This document shows positions 8,401 to 16,166 of a stretch of DNA of 64,000 bases, piece after piece. Numbering within the stretch: the first letter of the stretch is position 1; the number at the start of each line of letters is the position of its first letter. The stretch comes from Monoplex corrugatus (lineage: Eukaryota > Mollusca > Gastropoda > Littorinimorpha > Ranellidae), in NCBI GenBank assembly GCA_030674185.1, contig CM060312.1, positions 73,970,237-74,034,236 on the forward strand, read 5' to 3'. The notes under the pieces were generated by a model, which was not told the origin of the DNA, ran no database searches, and worked only from the letters and a program-made list of their open reading frames with translations. A program made the translations under genes and the position numbers.

Positions 8401-10839
8401 GTTTTTATATCTTATAAAGTAGTGTGTTTTGGGTTTAGTGCTGTGTTGTTTTTATATCTTATAAAGTTGTGTGTTTTGGGTTTAGTGCTGTATTGTTCTT
8501 TTAGCTTATAAAGTTGTGTGTTTTGGGTTTAGTGCTGTATTGTTCTTTTAGCTTATAAAGTTGTGTGTTTTGGGTTTAGTGCTGTATTGTTTTTATATCT
8601 TATAAAGTTGTGTGTTTTGGGTTTAGTGCTGTATTGTTTTTATATCTTATAAAGTAGTGTGTTTTGGGTTTAGTGCTGTATTGTTCTTTTAGCTTATAAA
8701 GTTGTGTGTTTTGGGTTTAGTGCTGTATTGTTTTTATATCTTATAAAGTAGTGTGTTTTGGGTTTAGTGCTGTATTGTTCTTTTAGCTTATAAAGTAGTG
8801 TGTTTTGGGTTTAGTGCTGTATTGTTTTTATATCTTATAAAGTTGTGTGTTTTGGGTTTAGTGCTGTATTTTGTTCTTTTAGCTTATAAAGTTGTGTGTT
8901 TTGGGTTTAGTGCTGTATTTTGTTCTTTTAGCTTATAAAGTTGTGTGTTTTGGGTTTAGTGCTGTATTGTTTTTATATCTTATAAAGTAGTGTGTTTTGG
9001 GTTTAGTGCTGTATTGTTCTTTTAGCTTATAAAGAAGTGTGGCATCATATCAGGGTGATATGCTTTTTTTGGGTACAGCAACCCATATTTCACATAAAAC
9101 AATATGTTGCACCAAAAAAGAAAATAAACAGAAAAAGAGAAAATGATAACGAAATCCAGTCCAAATCAGTGTTTGTTTAGTTTCTATACAGCCTTCTTTA
9201 TAATCAATTTACCAGTCTTTTCCTTTTGTCTCTAAGTTCATCTTTATTGTGGGTTTATGCGTAGATGTTAAAATTCCAAATATCGAAAAGTAGTGACTTA
9301 TCTTCATCTTTATTGTGGGTTTATGCATAGATGTTAAACCTCCAAATATCGAAAAGTAGTGAGTTAACTTTATTGTGGGTTTATGTTAAACCTCCAAATA
9401 TTGAAAAATAGTGACTTAATTTCATCTTTATTGTGGGTTTATGCATAGATGTTAAATCTCCATATATCAAGAAAGTAGTGACTTAACTTCATGTTTTTTG
9501 TGGATTTATGCATAGATGTTAAACCTCCAAATATAGAAAATTAGTGACTAAATTTCATTTTTATTGTAGGTTTATGTTAAACCTCCAAATATCGAAAATA
9601 GTGACTTAACTTCATCTTTATTGTGGGTTTATACATAGATGTTAAACCTCCAAATATCGAAAAGTAGTGACTAAACTTCATCTTTATTGTGGGTTTATAT
9701 ATAGATGTTAAACCTCCAAATATCGAAAAGTAGTGACTAAACTTCATCTTTATTGTGGGTTTATACATAGATGTTAAACCTCCAAATATCGAAAAGTAGT
9801 GACTAAACTTCATCTTTATTGTGGGTTTAGGCATAGATGTTAATCCTCCAAATATCGAAAAGTAGTGACTAAACTTCATCTTTATTGTGGGTTTAGGCAT
9901 AGATGTTAACCCTACCAGACCTTAGCCCCTGAGCGTAATTGTGCCCCTGCCTGGCCTCTTGAGCAAAATTTTGAAAAAAATGTATATACGTTAGAAAACT
10001 GTTCATATCATGCACACCAATGGTTAGAATTATATGAAACGTGGAGAGATTGTAGAAAATAGGCCTACCTTTCATCTAACGCCAGTCCAACCTCAATCAC
10101 ACAAGCATCTCCCCTATCACTTGGTTGGGGGGTACGGGCACGCCCCCTTCTTCCAACACTCTGTCTCGACCTACTTCTTTCATTGTCAGAATCATCACTT
10201 TCACTCAATGCTTCATCAACGTAATCATCGTCACTTGAATCGGAAACGTATTCCTGATCAAATTCTCCAATCTGCAAAATGTCCACCACTTGTTGAACTG
10301 TGAAGCGAGTTGGCCTCGCCCGTTTACCTGTTGAAGTGCTTGGTTCATCACTAGCTCGCTTCATGGTCAATTTTGCACCCAAATCACCTCAAAATACCAT
10401 CAACACAAAGGCAGACATTTACGATAGGCTGAACACACGCTCACGCGACGCTTAGCAACGGTTTGGTGGCTATTTTTAGCTCTTGATAAAGTGACGATCA
10501 TGTGAGTGTGCTATTCCCGCTATAGCGGGAACTCGGTATATAGTCATTTTCGTCATTCCCGCAATAGCGGGAACTCGGTCTGGTAGGGTTAATCCTCCAA
10601 ATATTGAAAAGCAGTGACTTAACTTTGTGTCATGTGATTACAGTTCTGGAACTTGCTGCAAGACACAGAAACCTGAGCATTGTCCCTGCCTGCAGAAACT
10701 GTCAGATGAAAAATTGGCGGCAGTGCTGAAGGAGAGGGTGGAGAAAAGGAGAGACTTGACAATCGCAGCCAAGAGCACTCTGTTAGCCTCCATTCTGAAC
10801 GTCATGCAGGAGCTGGAAACTGCTTTTTCCTCATGCTAA
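345..10839 (+). CDS. Five-exon gene for an RGG/UIM-repeat nuclear protein (unrecognised)
   Basis: Coding exons are 345-1317, 1400-3582, 5705-5753, 7243-7363 and 10644-10839. Phases agree at all four junctions and give about 1173 residues. Residues 1-325 are acidic and Ser/Thr-rich with one Arg/Gly patch (ARRRGRRRGRARGK). Residues ~326-520 hold three modules of about 60 residues: a basic RGRG/KRGGG segment, then a UIM of the form DEDTLAAMKLSLDE (near 379, 439 and 498). A fourth UIM lies near 641 after a Lys/Arg-rich stretch. Residues ~700-1050 are low-complexity, Ser/Glu-rich. The C-terminus, encoded by three small exons, has a CCx6HCxC cluster and a predicted helix. UIMs bind ubiquitin and RGG segments usually bind nucleic acid, so a nuclear ubiquitin-reading role is inferred. 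RAP80-type proteins also have paired UIMs, but I see no RAP80 zinc finger. The gene family is not recognised. Confidence 0.75.
1318..1399 (+). other. Candidate 82-bp intron, or unspliced coding sequence with a frameshift
   Basis: The donor CAG|GTAATA is good. The acceptor (CTCATCAG) has an A-rich instead of a pyrimidine-rich tract before it. Removing 1318-1399 joins the two reading frames exactly (GGT across the junction) and reads TSG-IGRG. The segment itself contains no in-frame stop and encodes basic Ser/Asn-rich sequence much like its surroundings. Reading A7 (1379-1385) as A6 would join the same two frames without any intron. The sequence alone does not decide between them. Confidence 0.5.
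1400..3582 (+). CDS. UIM gene, large exon with RGG-UIM repeats
   Basis: A continuous frame runs from 1402 to the donor CTG|GTGAGT after 3582 (phase 0). It contains four UIMs, at nucleotides ~1561, ~1741, ~1918 and ~2347. The first three sit in tandem units of about 180 bp, each beginning with an RGRG/RGGG basic segment. A second LVNYA motif (near 2950) echoes the LVNYAQ in the first exon. Beyond 3582 the frame only reads into a GT microsatellite, so the open frame to 3801 is intronic. Confidence 0.85.
3583..3735 (+). repeat. GT-rich microsatellite at an intron 5' end
   Basis: Interrupted (GT)n with a (GTT)n patch begins almost at the donor of the UIM gene's large exon. Its valine/cysteine reading frames are artefacts of the repeat. 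Confidence 0.9.
4172..4420 (+). repeat. 28-bp tandem repeat, about 9 copies
   Basis: Repeats of TGATTTACTGCAGTCGATTA plus TATTAGATT-like filler, with some shortened units. Copies differ at a few bases (TCGATTA, TCCATTA, TTGATTA). Intronic minisatellite. Confidence 0.85.
5195..5415 (+). repeat. CA microsatellite, about 220 bp
   Basis: Near-continuous (CA)n with CAGA and CCTA interruptions, in the intron of the UIM gene. Confidence 0.95.
5705..5753 (+). CDS. UIM gene, small exon
   Basis: A 49-bp exon between the acceptor TATTTTCAG and the donor GGAA|GTAAGT. It enters in phase 0 and leaves in phase 1, reading SGADGREESLTKSVGG. Both splice sites are strong and the phases fit both neighbours. 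Confidence 0.8.
6055..6210 (+). mobile_element. Old SINE fragment, head and middle
   Basis: It resembles the 5' half of the SINEs at 38520 and 62042: a degenerate tRNA-like GTGGTTAGCACAA...AGTTTGAGTC head, then GCTCCTACCCAGAATTG and GGAAGATTGGGACCAGAGAG. It is cut at 6210 where a second SINE begins. Confidence 0.65.
6225..6872 (-). mobile_element. 5'-truncated SINE in reverse orientation, split by a MITE
   Basis: Its tail (6242-6317) is the reverse complement of the SINE end that reads GGTGAGCAAAAGGTAACCTC at 38520-39009. The middle (6560-6872) matches in the same reversed order. An A-rich tail (reverse of 6225-6241) faces left. Flanking GCAGAATTGTTCTT (6211-6224) and GCAGAATTGTACTT (6873-6886) look like target duplications with one mismatch. 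The two parts are separated by the element at 6318-6559. Confidence 0.8.
6318..6559. mobile_element. TTAA-flanked MITE (piggyBac-type target) inside a SINE
   Basis: The ends are GCCTTTCACTTCCA and the reverse complement of CCCCTTCACTTCCA (12 of 14 match). TTAA occurs at 6314-6317 and 6560-6563. The intact SINE at 38520 has a single TTAA at the equivalent site (CCATTAAGG), so the empty site is directly visible. No coding sequence. Confidence 0.85.
7243..7363 (+). CDS. UIM gene, 121-bp exon
   Basis: Acceptor TTTGTGCAG before 7243, donor AATAG|GTGAAT after 7363. The phase-1 carry-over A completes ATG, and the exon reads SYLFGDKVTEECPNGFVV then VRLEVEKKK, ending in phase 2. No stop occurs in this frame, and both flanking phases fit. 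Confidence 0.8.
7415..9037 (+). repeat. 47-bp tandem array, about 34 copies
   Basis: The unit contains GTGTGTTTTGGGTTTAGTGC. Two variants of the right half alternate irregularly: TTTTTATATCTTAT and TTCTTTTAGCTTAT. Leftmost units are the most diverged (GGTTCAGTGC, GGATTCGGTGC). It lies in the last intron of the UIM gene. Confidence 0.95.
9231..9909 (+). repeat. 66-bp tandem array, about 10 copies, interrupted by piggyBac DNA
   Basis: The unit contains ATCTTTATTGTGGGTTTATG and CCTCCAAATATCGAAAAGTA. Several units lack part of the repeat. The final unit is split at its TTAA by the element at 9910-10588 and resumes at 10593-10622. The 66-bp period makes long open frames without coding meaning. 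Confidence 0.9.
9910..10588 (-). mobile_element. Internally deleted piggyBac-family transposon
   Basis: A 679-bp element with perfect 12-bp inverted ends CCCTACCAGACC. TTAA target duplications lie at 9906-9909 and 10589-10592. The right end carries two palindromic subterminal motifs of the form TTCCCGCNATAGCGGGAA. It keeps only the N-terminal part of a transposase (10065-10382). Insertion into one unit of the 66-bp array is exact, since the flanks rejoin as GATGTTAATCCTCC. Confidence 0.9.
10065..10382 (-). pseudogene. piggyBac transposase N-terminal remnant
   Basis: About 100 residues begin MKRASDEPSTSTGKR and run into an acidic Asp/Ser stretch (SDSSDDDYVDEALSESDDSD). This is the usual appearance of piggyBac transposase N-termini before the DDE core. 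The DDE domain and the C-terminal Cys-rich finger are absent, since only 155 bp remain before the element's left end. The element could move only with help from a transposase elsewhere. Confidence 0.7.
10644..10839 (+). CDS. UIM gene, terminal coding exon
   Basis: The acceptor GTGATTACAG lies before 10644. Carry-over AG plus T gives Ser. The exon reads SGTCCKTQKPEHCPCLQKL and then a charged helix (DEKLAAVLKERVEKRRDL) ending ETAFSSC and a TAA at 10837-10839. The CCx6HCxC cluster could bind a metal. The exon begins only 51 bp after the piggyBac element's TTAA. Confidence 0.85.
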
Positions 10840-10851
10840 AACTGTGTATTG

Positions 10852-11520
10852 CATTGATTTCATGAAAGATTTTACTGACAGTAATGTTGAATGTTTGTGC
10901 TGGTCAGGTGCATACTGCATTGCATTTAATTTCATGAAGGATTTTACTGACTGTAGTGTTAAATGTCTGTGCTGGTCATGTGCATACTGCATTGCATTTA
11001 ATTTCATTAAGGATTTTACTGACTGTAGTGTTAAATGTCTGTGCTGGTCAGGTGCATACTGCATTGCATTTAATTTCATGAAGGATTTTACTGACTGTAG
11101 TGTTAAATGTCTGTGCTGGTCAGGTGCATACTGCATTGCATTTAATTTCATGAAGGATTTTACTGACTGTAGTGTTAAATGTCTGTGCTGGTCAGGCACA
11201 TACTGCATTGCATTTAATTTCATGAAGGATTTTACTGACTAGTGTTAAATGTCTGTGCTGGTCAGGTGCATACTGCATTGCATTTAATTTCATGAAGGAT
11301 TTTACTGACTGTAGTGTTAAATGTCTGTGCTGGTCAGGCACATACTGTATTGCATTTAATTTCATGAAGGATTTTACTGACTGTAGTGTTAAATGTCTGT
11401 GCTGGTCAGGTGCATACTGCATTGCATTTAATTTCATGAAGGATTTTACTGACTGTAGTGTTAAATGTCTGTGCTGGTCAGGCACATACTGCATTGCACT
11501 AATTTCATGAAGGATTTTAC
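10852..11520 (+). repeat. 72-bp tandem array, about 9 copies, directly after the UIM gene stop
   Basis: The unit includes GAAGGATTTTACTGACTGTA and GTCTGTGCTGGTCAGGTGCA. Because 72 is a multiple of three it stays open as a 24-residue repeat on both strands. It likely lies in the 3' untranslated region, starting 12 bp after the stop. Confidence 0.95.
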
Positions 11521-11769
11521 CGACAGTAGTGTCAAATATCTGTGCTGGTCAAGCACATCAGAGAGGCTTCCAAGAGTTCTGTTCACGCCAGACAAGAAGT
11601 TGGATGTGGACATGTGACCAGCTGCCATTGTGTTGTGGTTTGTGCAATAGATTGAGAAATGACAGTTTGTGTGTTATCATTGCGTCAGTCCAAAGGATTT
11701 TTCATCCCAGCCACTTCCAGCCTATAGTTGAGTGTGCAGTGGACTTGGTTGAAAAGACTTAGATCACAC

Positions 11770-11955
11770 AGTGAAATCTCATCTGCTTCAGGGATGCATC
11801 AGTGATGGTGTTATTCACATTTCTTGGCCAACACCATAGCTAATTTTTGTATCTGGTGTTTGTTAGTTTGTGATCTTGCGCTTTACAAAGGCCAGTTGGC
11901 CGAAAATTTGCGCCTGTCTTGTCTTGTATTCAATATGCGTTCTTAGTCTTTTTTC
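11770..11955 (+). mobile_element. SINE middle fragment followed by a short dispersed repeat
   Basis: 11770-11860 resembles the SINE middle (ATCTCATCTGCTTCAGGGAT...CACCATAGCT). 11868-11955 (TTTGTGATCTTGCGCTTTAC, GGCCAGTTGGCCG, GCCTGTCTTGTC) matches the repeat pair at 62936-63325. Confidence 0.55.
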
Positions 11956-12119
11956 GTGTTTTTTTCTGATTCCAACTCCATAGCTGTTTTGACTTCTCAA
12001 GCCAAGGTTTACTACACCAAGATGTAATATAGAAGTAAGGCTTTAGATTACAACATTGTCATACTCTCAGTCCAAAATTAACATTCATAGTCATAAGTAT
12101 CATCTCCTGTCTCACGAAT

Positions 12120-12905
12120 AATCATAGCATTGTGAAAAATTGTCCTAAAATCTGTGCCCCATCATATCTTCATGAATCATCACAGCTTTGTGAAAAATTG
12201 TCCCCAATCTGTGACCCATCATGCCTTCATGAATCATCATGGCATGTGAAATATTGTCCCAAACTATGTGCCCCATCATAACTTCATGAATCATCACAGC
12301 TTTGTGAAAAATTGTCCCCAATCTGTGACCCATCATGCCTTCATGAATCATCGCAGCATTGTGAAATATTGTCCCAAACTATGTGCCCCATCATAACTTC
12401 ATGAATCATTACAGCTTTGTGAAAAATTGTCCCCAATCTGTGACCCATCATGCCTTCATGAATCGTCGAAGCATTGTGAAATATTGTCCCCAAGCTGTGA
12501 CCCATCATGCCTTCATGAATCATCGCAGCATTGTGAAATATTGTCCCAAACTATGTGCCCCATCATAACTTCATGAATCATTACAGCTTTGTGAAAAATT
12601 GTCCCCAATCTGTGACCCATAATGCCTTCATGAATCATCGCAGCATTGTGAAATATTGTCACCAAGCTGTGACCCATCATGCCTTCATGAATCATCGCAG
12701 CATTGTGAAAAATTGTCCCAAACTATGTGCCCCATCATATCATCATGAATCATCAGAGCATTGTGAAAAATTGTCCCAAACTATGTGCCCCATCATATCT
12801 TCACGAATCATTGCAGCATTGTGAAAAATTGTCCCAAAATCTGTGCCCCATCATATCTTCATGAATCATCACGGCATTGTGAAATATTGTCCCAATATCA
12901 GTGAT
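12120..12905 (+). repeat. 57-bp tandem array with alternating unit types, about 14 copies
   Basis: Each unit contains CTTCATGAATCATCNCAGC and GTGAAAAATTGTCCC. Units differ as CCCCATCATAACTTC/CTATGTG and GACCCATCATGCCTTC/CTGTGAC types, which recur in blocks of two or three, suggesting duplication of multi-unit blocks. Confidence 0.9.
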
Positions 12906-13438
12906 CATCATGTCCGATCAAAAAGTGGCCATAGTTTCTGTTTCTTCTGCCTCTTCCTTGCTTGAGATATATTCATGTCGGGCGGTGCTTAAGGGATGTC
13001 GCTGAAGGGACTTGGTGACAGTCCCTTTGCAAGGGAGACAATTCAGTCTGGTGCTATCAACTGAGCTATGACTATCATTAGTAATGGTTTTAGTGGGTTG
13101 TGTTCCAAGTACATTGGATCAGAATAGACACCACTGAACAGAGTGACCCATCAGCACTTCAGAATGAGAGTCTGTTCTGTGGATGGGGTGATCTCTTAAG
13201 GGACTTGAAATCAAAAGTGCCTGTGGACTTCCTGACACTGGGATTTTTAGGAGTGTGTTGGAGAGACAGTCTGGATGTAATGTAGGCAAAGCGACTTAAA
13301 TGGTGCACATGTTTATGTGTGGTGAGTACGTATGGTTTCTATAAATCAGATACCTCTCTGTGTGACATGGTGATATGGTAGTATAGCGTCACAGAACATA
13401 CTGGTTTCTTCTCAGTGAGTCAGATGAGCAGGCTGAAA
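12906..13438 (+). other. Intergenic, no feature recognised
   Basis: Ordinary mixed-composition DNA. A 61-codon open frame at 13100-13285 has no recognisable domain or splice context. Confidence 0.5.
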
Positions 13439-13610
13439 TTAATCCTTTTGACTCCCACACCCAATCCACCAATTGCAACAATTTGACCCTTTGACTTCCT
13501 GCAGGAAGCTGTTGACAGATTGAGGGAGTCAAAGTATTAAGTTTTTGCTTTGCTAGCATGGTTGACAATGTAGGATGTTGATTGACAGGGTTTGGGAGTT
13601 AAAGGGTCAA
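13439..13610. mobile_element. Foldback element of the CCCTTTGACTCC family
   Basis: It begins TTAATCCTTTTGACTCCC and ends GGGAGTTAAAGGGTCAA. A second palindrome (TTGACCCTTTGACTTCC to GGGAGTCAAAGTATTAA) is nested inside. Same family as 25440, 25505, 31722, 52224 and 61347. Confidence 0.7.
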
Positions 13611-13694
13611 CCAATATGGAACTCCAGCAATCTCTCTCAAACACATAATGAAAAAAAATTGTTAACATAATGGAAAAAAAAAATGTTAACAAGG

Positions 13695-13783
13695 CAGGCA
13701 CACACACACACCACACACCACACACACACCACACACCACACACACACACACACACAACACACACACACAACACACCACAACAC

Positions 13784-13848
<65 letters not shown>
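13695..13848 (+). repeat. CA microsatellite
   Basis: Interrupted (CA)n with ACCACA blocks at the left, pure at the right. Confidence 0.95.
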
Positions 13849-14132
13849 AAAGGTGAAGTAGATACATTCAGTTGGGTACTTTGTGACATTGAATTTAATC
13901 AGGCCATCTATCATCAGTTACTCTGAGGAGCAAAACAAAAAGTCATCATGCCCCACACATGAGCGTTTTCTATGATGAATTTGATGATCGCAGAAGATGG
14001 AAAAAAAGTTTTGCTTTGACTGCTTTGATATTGTATTTAGTTATGTTTTTTTCTCAATACACATGAAAATGTTACTTTTGTAGACATGAGTAATATTGCT
14101 TAATTGATGGATATACATTTCTTGTTAACCTA

Positions 14133-14536
14133 TTTGTAATTTATTCTATGGCTCAGAATCCCAAGACACATAGAACTGTAGAGATTGTGTAAGTGTTTAT
14201 CATTTATTTGTGAGGAATTTTATCTCTTGGCTGTTTGTAATTTATTCTATGGCTCAGAATCCCAAGACACATAGAACTGTAGAGATTGTGTAAGTGTTTA
14301 TCATTTATTTGTGAGGAATTTTATCTCTTGGCTGTTTGTAATTTATTCTATGGCTCAGAATCCCAAGACACATAGAACTGTAGAGATTGTGTAAGTGTTT
14401 ATCATTTATTTGTGAGGAATTTTATCTCTTGGCTGTTTGTAATTTATTCTATGGCTCAGAATCCCAAGACACATAGAACTGTAGAGATTGTGTAAGTGTT
14501 TATCATTTATTTGTGAGGAATTTTATCTCTTGGCTT
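14133..14536 (+). repeat. Four near-identical 101-bp tandem copies
   Basis: TTTGTAATTTATTCTATGGC recurs at 14133, 14234, 14335 and 14436. The copies look identical by eye over the whole 101 bp, unlike the other, more diverged arrays here, so the expansion is recent or the assembly has repeated it. Confidence 0.95.
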
Positions 14537-14769
14537 ATGGTATTTCCTCTCAATCATGATGCATTCCTAAATTTAGCATAATTTTTCTTTTTATAATTTT
14601 GTATATTTTTTCTGAGGAGAAGGCATAGGATGAGGTGGGGATATTGTTTTTCTGCAAGGAGGGAGTTGAGGAATAAAGGTGAATGATGGAAGTATTCTGT
14701 GCAGCTGAGTTAAAAGCCCTGGCCTTAGGAATGCTTTACAAAGACTGTCCTGTGATATTCTAACCTTCA

Positions 14770-15294
14770 CTTAATTCGTGGTCCAACTCAACAACATCTG
14801 CATAGACAGAGGCATACCAAATGGTCTGAAAGTTAGACTACTCAGATGTTTGATCTGGCCAGTCATGATTTATGGCTGCGAAGCATGGACTCGGAGAAAA
14901 ACTGATTGCAGAAGAATTGAGGCAGCAGCGATGTGGTTTTATCAGAGACCACTATATGTCAAATGGACAGACAGAAGAACTATGAAAGTGTCCTGGAAGA
15001 ACTTGATACCACTAGAAAACTACTAACAGACATCAGCAAGAGAAGACTACAATACATTGGCCATGTTTCACGCAACAAGAACACAGACTGTATGGCATCT
15101 TTCAAGGAAAAATAGTAACAGAAAGGAAGAAAGTCAGACCTCCAATCTCATGCAACAAGAACATAACCAACATCAGTGGCCTGAATATTCAAGACATTGT
15201 CCACAAAATTGAACACAGAGCGTTCTGGAGGGAGATGGTGGTGTCTGGATATGAAGAGGCCAACACCGAACACCGTGACGCCGGCAGGTGAGAC
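14770..15294 (+). pseudogene. RTE-type LINE 3' fragment, frameshifted
   Basis: It encodes VQLNNICIDRG...LRCLIWPVMIYGCEAW, then in a second frame KLLTDISKRRLQYIGHVSRN. This is the same order as the intact copy at 36959-38134. It ends CGTGACGCCGGCAGGTGAGA, as the other copies do. The frame change near 14980 shows decay. Confidence 0.85.
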
Positions 15295-16166
15295 TTAATT
15301 CATGGGTCTCAGGGGCCCATTTTTGTCCTCGAACATATCTGAGACTTTGACACTCATGCTGTATGAAGCTGTTAATTAATAGCATACTAAGGTAAAGGTA
15401 ATGTTTGGTTTTATTACGTCAGATGCTTTCGCCACATACCTTTAAACTGAATCAGCATGTATCAGTTGAAGATGAGGCTTAAGTGTGTGTGTTGTTTGTG
15501 TGATTTAGTGTGTTAGAGTGTGTGGCTGTTATACTGTTAGTATGATGATATTCATTGACAGAATGGCAAGGATTTCCTGGCTGTTAAAAGGTAGAAGTGA
15601 TTGTCTAAAAATAAAAAGTTGATGTTTTAGTTACATGTAAGAAAAGTGTTTCAGTAAGAATCGCCTGATTTTTTCTTAACTGATCTGAACCAAATTTTAA
15701 TGCCAAGTGCTACAAGTATGACATTCTAATACAACTGATGTATTTTCTAGATACCAGAATTCAGTGTCATGTGTATACAATGTTTGTGGAGAATGTCAGA
15801 AAACGGAGGTTATATAATTAATTGGCCATCTTTTTGTGTGTATTATTTGTCATAACAAAATTTCCACAAATAACTGTTAACAGTTTGCCATTAACTTAGC
15901 CCAGTCTTCCACCTCTTTCATAGCCGTGTGTGTGTGTGGTGGTGGTCTTTGATTTAATGTCTATTCACTAAAGTGATTTTAGACAAAAAACAAAAAAAAA
16001 AACAAACAAAAAAAAAAACACTTGGAAATGGTTAATTTTCAGGAAAAAGAAATGAACAAGAAAAACAAGACAAGAAAGAAAAATTCACAAATGACGTCAT
16101 CATAAATAACGATTGAAACAGTAAACTTAGCTAACCATAACACTGAACATGAGAAGTAATGGCGCG
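15295..16166. other. Intergenic; right part may be the 3' UTR of the adjacent LINE
   Basis: No gene is visible. An A-rich stretch (15983-16020) and about 150 bp of non-coding sequence lie downstream of the - strand LINE stop. I could not place the LINE's 3' end or target duplications. Confidence 0.4.

Noticed and set aside
9577..9900. Repeat protein KPTIKMKFSHYFSIFGGLTS on the - strand
   Set aside because: Artefact of the 66-bp intronic array.
10844..11510. Open frames of 24-residue repeats (YCIAFNFMKDFTD type) on both strands
   Set aside because: They follow from a 72-bp tandem repeat whose length is a multiple of three; the frames are open on both strands and break where a unit has an indel.
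12120..12905. CRISPR-like direct repeats
   Set aside because: Repeats are contiguous with no unique spacers and the genome is eukaryotic; it is a minisatellite. The same applies to 30137-30282.
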